DNA from: Marinospirillum alkaliphilum DSM 21637
Lineage (GTDB): Bacteria > Pseudomonadota > Gammaproteobacteria > Pseudomonadales > Halomonadaceae
Length of the DNA stretch: 64,000 nt
Assembly: GCF_900119735.1 (NCBI RefSeq)
Contig: NZ_FPJW01000011.1
Location: 1 to 64,000 of the forward strand
Reading direction: 5' to 3'
The position numbers and the translations under genes were made by a program. This document shows positions 1-8,979 of this stretch, piece by piece. The notes below the pieces were generated by a model, which ran no database searches, was not told where the DNA came from, and worked only from the letters and a program-made list of their open reading frames with translations. The first letter of the stretch is position 1. Each line of letters begins with the position of its first letter.

Positions 1-284
<284 letters not shown>

Positions 285-459
285 AAAATCATACGGTTTC
301 TTCTGCAGAAGCAGGGCGAAACCAAACCTGGCTCAAGGTTCAAACGAATAATTGGGATCAAATCAAATTCAATCCCGACGAGTCGCTTGCCTTGATATCT
401 TGTGACTGATCACAAAACATCCCGCAAGCGCCCACATGAATGTACCTGATGCTTCATTC

Positions 460-468
460 TTAAAGAGC
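460..468 (-). promoter_or_regulatory. boxA-like antitermination element in the rRNA leader
   Basis: The minus strand reads GCTCTTTAA between the downstream rrn promoter and the 16S gene. It resembles the E. coli rrn boxA core TGCTCTTTAACA, which loads the NusB/S10 antitermination complex. Its place in the leader, about 175 nt before mature 16S, is typical. The stretch 285-497 otherwise holds only transcribed leader. Confidence 0.7.
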
Positions 469-497
469 TGGCCAGATCTCTCTGAACCGGGACGACA

Positions 498-525
498 ATC
501 TTACTGTTTTCTGTCGTGGTGTCAA
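498..525 (-). promoter_or_regulatory. rRNA operon promoter P2 (sigma-70)
   Basis: Minus strand: TTGACA (525-520), 16-bp spacer, TAAGAT (503-498), followed by a C/G-containing discriminator (TTGTCGTCCCGG). The perfect -35 box, 16-bp spacing and position 215-240 bp before 16S fit the downstream of two tandem rrn promoters. Confidence 0.75.
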
Positions 526-625
526 GCACTATTTGCTTGAATTTTTCGACCTGCTTCAGCAGCTTGCATCCAGGCGACTTTTTAAATCGCCTCGCTGCAG
601 AACATTGCCCTGACAGCGAGAGCGC

Positions 626-653
626 ATTATATAGAGCCGATTTAAGCTTGCAA
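626..653 (-). promoter_or_regulatory. rRNA operon promoter P1 (sigma-70)
   Basis: Minus strand: TTGCAA (653-648), 16-bp spacer, TATAAT (631-626), followed by GCGCTCTCGC. The TATAATGCGC string and GC-rich discriminator are the same as in E. coli rrn P1 promoters, where the discriminator gives stringent (ppGpp) control. The -35 box lies in a small palindrome (AAGCTTGCAAGCTT) with an A/T-rich upstream stretch that could act as an UP element. Confidence 0.75.
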
Positions 654-670
654 GCTTTTTCTCAACTATT

Positions 671-874
671 TCACTCGAAGGCACAACCCTTCTTGATACC
701 CAGCTTGCGGAAGATCATTACTGCCGGGCAGAAACCGGTTACGCTTGCCTGCATCATGTTGGCGGCAATGAACACGGTGAACCACACAAAACCAGCATGC
801 ACAAAATGGGTCAGCAGCAGACTTACCAGAATCATGATGCCAGCAAACATCAACAGGGCGCGATCAATATTCAT
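671..874 (-). CDS. DUF2892 (YgaP-type) inner-membrane protein
   Basis: This is a 67-residue protein with two hydrophobic segments (about residues 6-24 and 28-47) and the signature TGFCPAVMIFRKLG near the C-terminus, which is typical of the DUF2892/YgaP transmembrane family. In other bacteria this domain is fused to or encoded beside rhodanese and sulfur-responsive ArsR-type repressors; here it stands alone. The start is supported by GGAG eight bases upstream. A perfect inverted repeat at 915-936 lies in its promoter region. It sits between the rrn promoters and the Lon gene. The specific function is unknown; a role in sulfide or metalloid stress is only suggested by the family. Confidence 0.8.
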   Translation of the reverse strand: MNIDRALLMFAGIMILVSLLLTHFVHAGFVWFTVFIAANMMQASVTGFCPAVMIFRKLGIKKGCAFE

Positions 875-914
875 TTCTTACTCCAGTTACAGGTGGAAGA
901 CTTTCAACTGCCAA

Positions 915-936
915 TAATTAAGAATTATCTTAATTA
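915..936. promoter_or_regulatory. Perfect inverted repeat, likely operator for the DUF2892 gene
   Basis: TAATTAAG-N6-CTTAATTA is a perfect 8-bp inverted repeat centred about 50 bp upstream of the DUF2892 start. A possible -10 (TAAGAT on the minus strand) lies inside the arm. An A/T-rich dyad overlapping a promoter is the usual form of an ArsR/SmtB-type operator. No such regulator gene is in the window, so the binding protein is unknown. Confidence 0.55.
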
Positions 937-973
937 GCATAATCTAGCACTGAAAAATTCAACCTGCAAGCCA

Positions 974-3340
974 TCAGAATACTCGCTCTGCCACGTCTTT
1001 ATAGTGCGAGGCAAAACAGACTGACATGCCTTCCTTCAAGTAGTCTGGCAACTCGTCGTAATCTCGCCGATTGGCAGCCGGAAGTATCAACTCATGGATT
1101 TTTGAGCGCCTGGCAGCAATCACTTTTTCGCGTATGCCACCAACCGGCAACACCTGACCTGTCAGACTCAGTTCACCGGTCATGGCCACCCTGGCCGGTT
1201 TTTTGTTCAACGCCAGCGACAGCAAGGCGGTGGCCATGGTGATACCTGCTGACGGCCCATCCTTGGGGGTTGCTCCCTCCGGCACGTGCAAATGAATGAA
1301 TGCCTGATCATAAAACTCCGGGCTGGCCCCATAACTGATCAGGTGACTCATGACATAGCTGTAAGCGATTTCTGCCGACTCTTTCATCACTTCACCCAGC
1401 TTACCCGTCAGCTTAAAGCCACGGGTCAGTGAATGAATACGATTGGCCTCCACTGAAAGGGTGGCACCGCCCATTGAGGTCCATGCCAGCCCTGTCACTA
1501 CACCAACACCTTTCATTAACTGATCAGCCCTGAAGGGCGGCGCTCCCAGATAATCTTCCAGATCCTTCACACCAACACGAACGGCATCCGGACCTGCCTC
1601 TGCCAGCAACGCCACCGCAGCCTTGCGCAGAATACGATGCAGCAATTTTTCCAGCTTGCGCACTCCTGCCTCACGGGCGTAGCCCTCTATCAACTGCTTC
1701 AAGGCGGCATCACTGATCGACAGCTGTTTCTTTTTCAGGCCTGAACGCTTCAGTAACCGCGGCCACAAATGATGACGGGCAATGGCCAGTTTTTCCTCAG
1801 CGATGTAACCGGACAGGCGAATCACTTCCATACGATCCAATAAAGGACCAGGAATGCTATCCAGCTGATTGGCAGTGCAGATGAATAATGCCTTGGACAG
1901 ATCCACCCGCACATCCAGGTAGTGATCCAGAAAATTGACATTCTGCTCAGGGTCCAGCACCTCCAGCAGGGCCGAAGCCGGATCCCCCTGATAACTACTG
2001 CCCAGCTTGTCGATTTCATCCAGCAGGATGACCGGGTTTTCTGTGCCACAGTCTTTTAATGCCTGAATCAACTTGCCAGGCAAGGCACCAATATAGGTAC
2101 GGCGATGCCCTTTTATTTCTGCTTCATCACGCATGCCACCCACAGAAAAACGATAAAAGCGACGTTCCAGCGCCTCTGCTATCGAACGCCCGATGGACGT
2201 TTTACCCACACCCGGCGGCCCCACCAACAGGATGATGGAACCACCCACATCACCCTTGAAATGCCCTTCAGCCAGAAACTCAACAATCCGATCCTTTACA
2301 TCCTTCAAGCCATCATGGTCACGATCCAGCACCTTGCGGGCATGATCCAGATCCAGGTTATCCGCTGAGCGAATACCCCAGGGCAGACAGGTCAGCCAGT
2401 CCAGATAGTTTCTTGTTACCGCGTATTCCGGTGAGCCGGTCTCCAGAACAGAAAACTTCTGCAGCTCTTCATCCAGGCGTTTCTGAACAGCAGAAGGCAA
2501 TACCTTGTCTTGTAGTCGCTGACGAAACTCATCACTTTCTGCAGTTTTATCATCCTTGCTGATGCCCAGTTCCCGCTGGATCACCTTGAGTTGTTCACGC
2601 AGGAAAAACTCGCGCTGACGCTCCTGAATTTTCTGATTGACCGCTTCACTGATTTCACCCTGCAGACGCGCTACCTCAACCTCCTTGCGCAGCAACGGCA
2701 AAACCTTTTGCATCCGATCCAGCAGCGGCAGGGTTTCCAGCACCACCTGCAGCTCATGCCCCTTGGCAGACGTAATGGCAGCTGCAAAATCAGTCAGTGG
2801 GCCCGGCTCATTGGGACTGAAACGATTAAGGTAATGGCGCAGCTCCTCACCATAAAGCGGATTCAGCGGCAGCAGCTCCTTGATGCCGTTGATGATCGAC
2901 AAGGCATAAGCGCGCGCTTCATCACTGGTATCCTCCTGATCACGCGGATAACTCACCTCAACCAGATACGGCGGTTTCCGGGATAACCAGCGCTCGATGC
3001 GAAAACGTTTCAAGCCCTGAGCAATGAACTGAATGCGGCCTTCATCAGTTGATGCGCGATGCACCTTGACGGCCGTTCCGATCAGTGGCATGGCTTCGGT
3101 ATCAACCTTTTCAGGCGCTGTTTCACTGACATAAACCAGACCAACAGCATGATGCGGTGTATCTGCCACCCGATCCAGGGTACTTTCCCAGCGCTCACGC
3201 GGGATCACCAGCGGCTGAATCTGGGCTGGAAAAAAGGGTCGATTATGAACAGGTAAAAGGTAGATCCGCTCCGGCAACACATCCGCCGGCAGCAAGAGTT
3301 GGCCGGCTGAGTTGTCTGTGACGGGAGTATCTTCTGACAT
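974..3340 (-). CDS. lon: Lon-family ATP-dependent serine protease (endopeptidase La)
   Basis: This 788-residue cytoplasmic protease unfolds and degrades damaged or regulatory proteins. The order is an N-terminal LON substrate-binding domain (about 24-210), coiled coil (about 215-260), AAA+ module with Walker A GPPGVGKT (374-381) and Walker B VILLDEID (437-444), then the Lon protease domain with catalytic Ser697 in DGPSAG and Lys739 in GGIREKV. The N-terminus (IYLLPVHNRPFFPAQ) resembles the second Lon of pseudomonads (AsrA type) more than canonical Lon, from memory. The start has AGAGG five bases upstream. It lies about 80 bp downstream of cysQ on the same strand. No other protease or clpX gene is adjacent, which also fits a second, separate Lon. 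Confidence 0.93.
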   Translation of the reverse strand: MSEDTPVTDNSAGQLLLPADVLPERIYLLPVHNRPFFPAQIQPLVIPRERWESTLDRVADTPHHAVGLVYVSETAPEKVDTEAMPLIGTAVKVHRASTDEGRIQFIAQGLKRFRIERWLSRKPPYLVEVSYPRDQEDTSDEARAYALSIINGIKELLPLNPLYGEELRHYLNRFSPNEPGPLTDFAAAITSAKGHELQVVLETLPLLDRMQKVLPLLRKEVEVARLQGEISEAVNQKIQERQREFFLREQLKVIQRELGISKDDKTAESDEFRQRLQDKVLPSAVQKRLDEELQKFSVLETGSPEYAVTRNYLDWLTCLPWGIRSADNLDLDHARKVLDRDHDGLKDVKDRIVEFLAEGHFKGDVGGSIILLVGPPGVGKTSIGRSIAEALERRFYRFSVGGMRDEAEIKGHRRTYIGALPGKLIQALKDCGTENPVILLDEIDKLGSSYQGDPASALLEVLDPEQNVNFLDHYLDVRVDLSKALFICTANQLDSIPGPLLDRMEVIRLSGYIAEEKLAIARHHLWPRLLKRSGLKKKQLSISDAALKQLIEGYAREAGVRKLEKLLHRILRKAAVALLAEAGPDAVRVGVKDLEDYLGAPPFRADQLMKGVGVVTGLAWTSMGGATLSVEANRIHSLTRGFKLTGKLGEVMKESAEIAYSYVMSHLISYGASPEFYDQAFIHLHVPEGATPKDGPSAGITMATALLSLALNKKPARVAMTGELSLTGQVLPVGGIREKVIAARRSKIHELILPAANRRDYDELPDYLKEGMSVCFASHYKDVAERVF

Positions 3341-3423
3341 GGGTGCCTCTCAATCTGACAGGTATGCTGCTTTACCCTGATTGATGCGGCCCGCAGCCGG
3401 GCTTTTCAAGCCCCGAGCAGTGT

Positions 3424-4272
3424 TCAGCTCCGTGAGTTTTTCGATATCAGTGGCGCCAGCCACTCCTGCCAGGGATGATTGAGGTCACCGATCACCATAA
3501 ACGGAGGGTTTTCCAACGAAGGTTTCTGGTTGTAAGTCAATGCACGAAACGACCAATCCAGCACCCGCCCTCCTGCCCCCTCAACCACTGCCTGTGCTGC
3601 AGCAGTATCCCACTCACTGGTTGGTCCCAGGCGTGGATAAAAATCCATCAGTCCTTCTGCAATACGGCAAAACTTCAATGAACTCCCCATGGAGTGAGCA
3701 TTCACCACGGCACCAGCCTGCTGCAGTGCATCCTGAACCTGCTGCATGCTTTCCGTGGCATGGCGATGACTACCCACCAGGTTGAGTTGTGGCCAGTTCA
3801 GCGAACGAGTCCGTAGCGTGCGCGCTTCTCCATCCCGTGGCTGAATAAAGCTGCCAAAACGTTTACCACCATAATAGGTCTGGCCGCTGGCTGGCAGGTG
3901 CACCATGCCAAATACAGGCTGGCCATGTTCAATCAGCGCAATATTAACGGTGAACTCACCATTACGAGCCAGAAATTCACGAGTACCATCAAGGGGATCA
4001 ACCAACCAGTAACGTGCCCACTGGCGACGTGTAGCCCAGGAGATGACTGCTTCCTCTTCTGACAGCACCGGCAAACGCGGCACCAGTTGATTCAAACTTT
4101 GAACAATAACCTGATGAGCAGCCAGATCAGCAGCCGTCACCGGTGAGTGATCCTGTTTTTCAGTGGTTTCCCAAAGTTCCGGGCGCACATAAACCCGCAT
4201 GATGGCTTCACCGGCGCGATAACAAATGCGGCCCAGCTCTCGTGCCAGTTTGTTTGGCTGATCAAGCACCAT
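3424..4272 (-). CDS. cysQ: 3'(2'),5'-bisphosphate nucleotidase CysQ
   Basis: This 282-residue enzyme of the inositol-monophosphatase superfamily removes phosphate from 3'-phosphoadenosine-5'-phosphate, recycling the by-product of sulfate assimilation. Metal-binding motifs are visible: EE in VLSEEEAVISW, WLVDPLDGTREF, and WDTAAAQAVVEGAGG near the C-terminus. The ATG at 4272 is chosen because AGGAG lies just upstream and it gives the usual family length; it overlaps the nudE stop by 11 bp, implying translational coupling. An upstream in-frame start at 4314 would add 14 unconserved residues. The nudE-cysQ pair is common in gammaproteobacteria. Confidence 0.9.
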   Translation of the reverse strand: MVLDQPNKLARELGRICYRAGEAIMRVYVRPELWETTEKQDHSPVTAADLAAHQVIVQSLNQLVPRLPVLSEEEAVISWATRRQWARYWLVDPLDGTREFLARNGEFTVNIALIEHGQPVFGMVHLPASGQTYYGGKRFGSFIQPRDGEARTLRTRSLNWPQLNLVGSHRHATESMQQVQDALQQAGAVVNAHSMGSSLKFCRIAEGLMDFYPRLGPTSEWDTAAAQAVVEGAGGRVLDWSFRALTYNQKPSLENPPFMVIGDLNHPWQEWLAPLISKNSRS

Positions 4273-4837
4273 CCAACTCCTGCCACTGCCCCATCTCCTG
4301 GCGCAAACGCTCACGCGTGATAAACAAGGCTGCTACCGAGCGTCCTTCATGAAAATCATCCCGGTCCACCAGCTCATTCAGACGAGCGAGCGGATAGAGC
4401 TGAACTTCCAGAGGTTCGGGCTCATCACCCTCCAGCTTGCAGGCGTATAAATCACGTGCCAGCACCACATGCATCTTGTGACCCATATAGTTAGGTGCCA
4501 AAGACAATTGTGTCAGCGGCTCCAGACGACAAGCCCCAAAACCTGTTTCTTCCATCAGCTCACGATTGGCTGCAGCAAGAATGTCTTCGCCGGGCTCAAC
4601 CAACCCTTTGGGAAGGGTTAAGCAATAGTCGTGAAAACCACCGGCATACTCACGTATCAGCACCACCTGCCCCTCATCGTCCACTGCGACCACCATCACC
4701 GCGCCAGGCCCCTGACTGACCAACCGCTCATAGGTACGCTGCTCGCCGTTTTCGAACTTCAAATGCAGCTCTTCCACCTTGAAAAGACGGCTTTCTGCCA
4801 CTATTTTCCGATGCAGGATGCTGGGGCGTACGGGCAT
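4262..4837 (-). CDS. nudE: NudE, ADP-compound Nudix hydrolase
   Basis: This 191-residue Nudix hydrolase is expected to cleave ADP-ribose, Ap3A and NADH. The full Nudix box is present: G-x5-E-x7-R-E-x2-E-E-x-G (GLVEPGEDIL... to REL-MEETG). The REYAGG and LEGDEPEPL segments match E. coli NudE closely. The reading frame is open to 4966, but homology starts with PSILHRKIVAESRLF, so ATG 4837 with GAGGAG upstream is chosen. It is divergent from yrfG, with about 160 bp between them, and heads the nudE-cysQ unit. Confidence 0.9.
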   Translation of the reverse strand: MPVRPSILHRKIVAESRLFKVEELHLKFENGEQRTYERLVSQGPGAVMVVAVDDEGQVVLIREYAGGFHDYCLTLPKGLVEPGEDILAAANRELMEETGFGACRLEPLTQLSLAPNYMGHKMHVVLARDLYACKLEGDEPEPLEVQLYPLARLNELVDRDDFHEGRSVAALFITRERLRQEMGQWQELDGA

Positions 4838-4997
4838 GTCGGGGTCCACTCCTCTGTCGGCGGTCATCCAGCAGTTCTTGAAATTGCCGCTTTCCGCTAC
4901 AATATTGAGATACTTTCCATTATCAATGCTGGCGGGCTGCTTGCCCAGCTCCATTTTATCAGCCATTCAGGCAACCTGCCTGCACAAAAGGCCCAAG

Positions 4998-5660
4998 ATG
5001 ATTGACTGGACACGCATTAAAACTGTGCTGCTGGACATGGATGGCACGCTGCTGGATCTGCACTTTGACAGCCACTTCTGGCTGGAACATCTACCACGGC
5101 GTTATGCCGAGCTGCACAAGCTGGATCAGGCACAGGTTCGGGAAGAGCTTATACCACAAATCATGGCAGAAAAAGGTCAGCTCAACTGGTACAGCCTGGA
5201 TTACTGGAGCGAACGTTTTAATGTTGACATTGTTGCACTGAAACGAGAAATCCAACACCTGATTGGATTCCGGGTGGATGCACTGGACTTTCTGCAATGG
5301 TTAAAAACTGCGCACCCTCGCGTCATTCTGGCTACCAACGCTGACCGCAAGAGCCTGGAACTGAAACTGGCATTAACCGGCCTGGATGAGTTTGTTGATC
5401 TGATTTTCAGCTCGGCGGATGTGGGCATCCCCAAGGAACAGCAGGGTTACTGGCAGGCTTTGATGGAAAAGGAACCCTTTGATCCGGCCAGCACGTTATT
5501 GATTGATGACAATGAAGAAGTGCTGGCCTCTGCCAAAACCTTTGGTATTGCGCAGTTGATCACCATCACCCAGCCAGACAGCCAGAGCCCACAGCGCCAG
5601 ATGACTGAGTTTCCGGCCGTGACCCGTTTTGCAGAACTGCAACCGGTCAACAAACCATGA
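4998..5660 (+). CDS. yrfG: GMP/IMP nucleotidase YrfG (HAD superfamily)
   Basis: This 220-residue HAD-like hydrolase is expected to dephosphorylate purine mononucleotides. HAD motif I is LLDMDGTLLDL (Asp13 and Asp15), a motif II-like stretch is VILATNAD, and motif IV is LLIDDNEE. The frame is open back to 4779, but that extension overlaps nudE antisense and has no homology; ATG 4998 with AAAGG upstream is the better start. Its stop overlaps the hslR start (ATGA). The order yrfG-hslR-hslO-pckA is the same as in E. coli. Confidence 0.92.
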   Translation: MIDWTRIKTVLLDMDGTLLDLHFDSHFWLEHLPRRYAELHKLDQAQVREELIPQIMAEKGQLNWYSLDYWSERFNVDIVALKREIQHLIGFRVDALDFLQWLKTAHPRVILATNADRKSLELKLALTGLDEFVDLIFSSADVGIPKEQQGYWQALMEKEPFDPASTLLIDDNEEVLASAKTFGIAQLITITQPDSQSPQRQMTEFPAVTRFAELQPVNKP

Positions 5661-6052
5661 ACCAGGCAGTTGAAGATATCCGACTTGATAAATGGTTGTG
5701 GGCCGCACGTTTTTTTAAAACACGCAGTCTGGCCAAGGCTGCCATTGAAAACGGCAAGGTGCGTTACGATGGGCAACGCCCCAAGGTCAGCCGCAACGTC
5801 GAAGTGGGAGCCTTGCTGGAAGTGGCTCAAGGCTGGGACCTGCGCGAAGTCCGAGTTCTTGAACTTTCTGCACAACGCGGACCGGCCAGCCGCGCACAAC
5901 AGCTTTATGAAGAAACCCAGCGCAGCATCCAGCGCCGTGAGCAGGAAACCGAAAAACGCCGTCTGGCCGGTACGGCCTTGCAAGCACCAGAACACCGCCC
6001 GGACAAAAAATCACGCCGACAGATTCACCGCTTCAAGCGACAGGAAAACTGA
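5657..6052 (+). CDS. hslR: Heat-shock protein 15 (HslR), S4 RNA-binding protein
   Basis: This 131-residue basic protein binds free 50S subunits carrying stalled nascent chains and helps to recycle them. The S4 domain is at residues 8-70 (RLDKWLWAARFFKTRSLA, then NGKVRYDG). The C-terminal tail is strongly basic (DKKSRRQIHRFKRQ), as in E. coli Hsp15. The start overlaps the yrfG stop by four bases, and hslO follows after 3 bp, so the three genes form one transcription unit. Confidence 0.95.
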   Translation: MNQAVEDIRLDKWLWAARFFKTRSLAKAAIENGKVRYDGQRPKVSRNVEVGALLEVAQGWDLREVRVLELSAQRGPASRAQQLYEETQRSIQRREQETEKRRLAGTALQAPEHRPDKKSRRQIHRFKRQEN

Positions 6053-6055
6053 ACC

Positions 6056-6961
6056 ATGAACAACCCAACACCCGAACTGCCCGACCAGGTGCAGCGTTTT
6101 CTATTTGATGCCACCGCAGTACGTGGTGAGCTGGTGCAACTGCATCAGAGTTATCAGGAAGTACTCAACCGCCATGATTATCCGGCACCGATTGAACGCC
6201 TGCTGGGTGAGCTGCTGGCAGCAGCAGCCCTGCTGACAGCAACCGTCAAACTGGATGGCACCCTGACGCTGGAGGCCCGTGGCCAGGGGCAGGTTTCACT
6301 GCTGATGGCTGAGTGCAATACCGGATTAAAAGGAGGCGACCAGCTGCGTGCCATTGCACGTTATCAGCAACAGCCTGAAGGTGAAACCCTGCAGCAGTTA
6401 CTCGGTGGCGGTCAACTGGTGATCACTCTGGATCCCTATAAAGGACAACGTTACCAAGGCATCGTGGCACTGAACCAGGATAATCTGGCCGCCTGCCTGG
6501 AAAGTTATTTTGCCAGCTCCGAACAGCTGCCCAGCCGTTTGTGGCTGATGGCTGATGCCACTGCTGCCGGTGGCTTACTGCTGCAACAACTGCCTGATGA
6601 TCATCACAACAAGGATGCAGATGCATGGGAGCGCATCAATCATCTTGCTGCTACCTTGTCTCAGGATGAGTTGCTGCACCTTGATCAACATGAAATCCTG
6701 CACCGCTTGTTCCATGAAGAGACCGTGCGCGTGTTTGATCCTCAACCACTGAGTTTTGGTTGCACCTGCTCCCGCGAACGCATTGCAGATGCTCTGGCCA
6801 GTCTGGGCGAGGCAGATTTGCGTGAAATGCTCGCTGAGCAAGGTAATATCACGACCCAGTGCCATTTCTGTAATACCAGTTATACCTTTGACTCTGAGGC
6901 ACTACCCGATATCCTCAAAAGTAAAGCTGACGGAGCTCCATCAGGTACCACCCTGCACTGA
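6056..6961 (+). CDS. hslO: Redox-regulated chaperone Hsp33 (HslO)
   Basis: This 301-residue holdase is switched on by oxidation and heat. The C-terminal zinc switch is intact: CxC at Cys236/Cys238 ([10 protein letters not shown]) and CxxC at Cys269/Cys272 (QCHFCNTSY). The N-terminal core includes [15 protein letters not shown]. The length is close to E. coli Hsp33 (about 292). It ends the yrfG-hslR-hslO unit; pckA follows after a promoter-containing gap of 222 bp. Confidence 0.96.
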   Translation: MNNPTPELPDQVQRFLFDATAVRGELVQLHQSYQEVLNRHDYPAPIERLLGELLAAAALLTATVKLDGTLTLEARGQGQVSLLMAECNTGLKGGDQLRAIARYQQQPEGETLQQLLGGGQLVITLDPYKGQRYQGIVALNQDNLAACLESYFASSEQLPSRLWLMADATAAGGLLLQQLPDDHHNKDADAWERINHLAATLSQDELLHLDQHEILHRLFHEETVRVFDPQPLSFGCTCSRERIADALASLGEADLREMLAEQGNITTQCHFCNTSYTFDSEALPDILKSKADGAPSGTTLH

Positions 6962-6978
6962 AACAACTTTTGTAGTGG

Positions 6979-6999
6979 TGATTGATCAATTTTCAATCA
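6979..6999. promoter_or_regulatory. Inverted repeat between hslO and pckA
   Basis: TGATTGA-N7-TCAATCA is a perfect 7-bp inverted repeat that also contains the palindrome ATTGATCAAT (6981-6990). It lacks a T-tract, so it does not look like an hslO terminator. It lies about 185-205 bp before the pckA start and could be a regulator site. It does not match the Crp or Fnr/Anr spacing. Confidence 0.3.
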
Positions 7000-7183
7000 A
7001 ATCAGGAATAATTATTGTTTATAGTGCTTAAGCAACTGATAAAAAAAGAGTTTTGGCTGTGTAATGGTGCTACACCGGAATTCAGTCATTTTTAACAAAA
7101 ACAGATACTTCGCCCTGCAGTTTTTTTTTGACATAATACCGCCCACTTTTCGGGCGACTTTATTTCCAGAGGCGGCCCTGATC

Positions 7184-8743
7184 ATGACAAGCATTAGTGA
7201 GAGCGCTGTGAAAACCCATACCAATTTAAGCAATGCCCAGCTGATCGAGCTGGCAGTACAACGCGGTGAAGGCCAGCTGGCAGACAATGGTGCACTGGTG
7301 GTCAACACCGGCAAGCGGACTGGCCGCTCTCCCAAAGATCGTTTTATTGTTGATGAGCCCAGCACTTCCGGTGACATCGAATGGGGTGGTATCAACCGTC
7401 CATTTGATGCGGCACGCTTTGATGCCTTGTGGGATCGTGTAGCTGCCTATCTGGGTGAGCGTGACCAGTTCATCTCCGAGTTGCATGTTGGCTCTGATCC
7501 AGCCCACTACCTGCCCATTCGTGTCACCACTGAAACGGCCTGGCACAACCTCTTTGGTCGCACCCTGTTCATCCGCCCTGACAGCTACAACCCAGCAGGC
7601 AAACAGGAGTGGACCATTCTGAATGCGCCACACTTTGAATGTGACCCTGCGCGTGATGGCACCAATTCCGACGGCTGTGTGATCCTGAACTTTGCCCAGC
7701 GCAAGGTCCTGATTGCAGGCATGCGTTATGCCGGTGAAATGAAAAAAGCCATGTTCTCCGTACAGAACTTCCTGCTGCCTGCCGCCGATGTATTGCCCAT
7801 GCACTGCTCTGCCAACGTCGGTGAAGATGGTGAAACCACCCTGTTCTTTGGCCTCTCAGGTACTGGCAAAACCACCCTTTCTGCTGACCCATCCCGCTAC
7901 CTGATTGGTGATGATGAGCACGGCTGGGGTGTAGGCACCGTATTCAACATTGAAGGTGGCTGTTATGCCAAGTGCATCAATCTGTCTCAGAAAAACGAAC
8001 CCATCATCTGGGATGCCATCCGTTTTGGGGCCGTTCTGGAAAACGTAGTGCTGAATGACCGTCGTGAACCCGACTATGCGGATGACAGCCTGACCGAAAA
8101 CTCCCGTGCAGCCTACCCGCTGGAGCATGTGGAAAAACGTGTTGCCGAAAACCGTGCCGGCGAGCCCAATGCCATCATTTTCCTGACCTGCGACATGAGC
8201 GGTGTACTGCCTCCGGTTTCCGTGCTGTCCAAGGAAGCAGCGGCTTACCACTTCCTGTCGGGTTACACCGCCAAGGTTGGCTCCACTGAAATGGGCTCCA
8301 CCTCTGGCCTGGAAGCCACCTTCTCCACCTGTTTTGGTGCGCCTTTCTTCCCACGTCCGGCGCGCGTTTATGCCGACCTGTTGATGAAGCGCATTGAAGC
8401 TTTTGGCTCCCGCGTGTACCTGGTTAACACCGGCTGGACTGGTGGTGCCTATGGTCAGGGTGGTAGCCGTTTCAGTATCCCCACCACTCGCGCCATTGTT
8501 AACGCCGTACAAAACGGTGCACTGGCCGAAGTGGAAACCGTTAAACTGCCGATCCTGAACCTGGAAGTACCTGCCCATGTACCAGGTGTTGATTCCAGCC
8601 TGCTGAACCCACGTGACACCTGGCAAGACAAGGATGCTTATGATCGCCAGGCACAGCAACTGGCTGGCATGTTCATCGAGAACTTCCGCAAGTTTGCCGG
8701 TGTTGACCAGCAAATTATTGGTGCGGGTCCTCAACTGAGCTGA
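7184..8743 (+). CDS. pckA: Phosphoenolpyruvate carboxykinase (ATP)
   Basis: This 519-residue enzyme converts oxaloacetate and ATP to phosphoenolpyruvate, the first committed step of gluconeogenesis. Visible features are [11 protein letters not shown] near the N-terminus, the kinase P-loop GLSGTGKT (223-230) followed by TLSADP, the metal site IGDDEHGWG (about 241-249), and YTAKVGSTE. The frame is open to 7064, but conserved sequence begins after MTSISES, so ATG 7184 with AGAGG upstream is chosen. A possible -10 (CATAAT) lies near 7132-7137. A fold-back repeat starts at the base after the stop, followed by a strong terminator shared with the convergent chemoreceptor gene. Confidence 0.96.
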   Translation: MTSISESAVKTHTNLSNAQLIELAVQRGEGQLADNGALVVNTGKRTGRSPKDRFIVDEPSTSGDIEWGGINRPFDAARFDALWDRVAAYLGERDQFISELHVGSDPAHYLPIRVTTETAWHNLFGRTLFIRPDSYNPAGKQEWTILNAPHFECDPARDGTNSDGCVILNFAQRKVLIAGMRYAGEMKKAMFSVQNFLLPAADVLPMHCSANVGEDGETTLFFGLSGTGKTTLSADPSRYLIGDDEHGWGVGTVFNIEGGCYAKCINLSQKNEPIIWDAIRFGAVLENVVLNDRREPDYADDSLTENSRAAYPLEHVEKRVAENRAGEPNAIIFLTCDMSGVLPPVSVLSKEAAAYHFLSGYTAKVGSTEMGSTSGLEATFSTCFGAPFFPRPARVYADLLMKRIEAFGSRVYLVNTGWTGGAYGQGGSRFSIPTTRAIVNAVQNGALAEVETVKLPILNLEVPAHVPGVDSSLLNPRDTWQDKDAYDRQAQQLAGMFIENFRKFAGVDQQIIGAGPQLS

Positions 8744-8884
8744 GAAGCCTCTGTTTAATGTCACGTGCGCAGGTCAGGCAAGGCGAAATTGGCTGAAAAA
8801 GCGGAGTTTACACAGAGTAAATGAGCATTTTGAGGCCAATTTCAACACGGCATAAGCCAGCAAAGTAATTAATCAGTGGCTTTC
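8744..8884. repeat. Fold-back intergenic repeat, copy 1 (MITE-like)
   Basis: This 141-bp element begins directly after the pckA stop codon. Its second copy is at 12754-12893; I count about eight differences (roughly 94% identity). Ends are inverted: GAAGCCTCTGTTTAAT on the left, and ATTAATCAGTGGCTTTC on the right. An inner pair, GAAATTGGC and GCCAATTTC, and a central TTTAC/GTAAA pair would extend the hairpin. It contains no ORF. The size and symmetry suggest a non-autonomous transposable element. Confidence 0.8.
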
Positions 8885-8901
8885 TAATTCGCACAACCCA
8901 T

Positions 8902-8945
8902 AAAAAATCCCCACCACCGATGAAGGTCGCGGGGATTTTTTATTA
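8902..8945. terminator. Bidirectional Rho-independent terminator
   Basis: AAAAAATCCCC (8902-8912) and GGGGATTTTTT (8931-8941) form an 11-bp stem with T-runs on both strands. It lies between convergent pckA and the chemoreceptor gene and can end transcription from both sides. Confidence 0.9.
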
Positions 8946-8979
8946 CCCCGAATCAGATCACCTGATCTGAAATGACCAA

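Noticed and set aside
3389..3406. GCCCG-CAGC-CGGGC-TTTT hairpin between cysQ and lon as a terminator
   Set aside because: The T-run is on the plus strand while both flanking genes are on the minus strand, and the stem has five pairs only.
4779..4997. N-terminal 73-residue extension of yrfG
   Set aside because: It overlaps nudE antisense, has no homology, and ATG 4998 has a proper ribosome site and fits the HAD domain start.
6979..6999. Crp or Fnr/Anr site before pckA
   Set aside because: The inverted repeat has a 7-base gap and sequence that does not fit TGTGA-N6-TCACA or TTGAT-N4-ATCAA.
7856..8764. 302-residue minus-strand ORF across pckA
   Set aside because: It lies wholly antisense to a well-conserved pckA reading frame, has no recognisable domain, and is one of several shadow ORFs of the same kind (for example 7226-7804).
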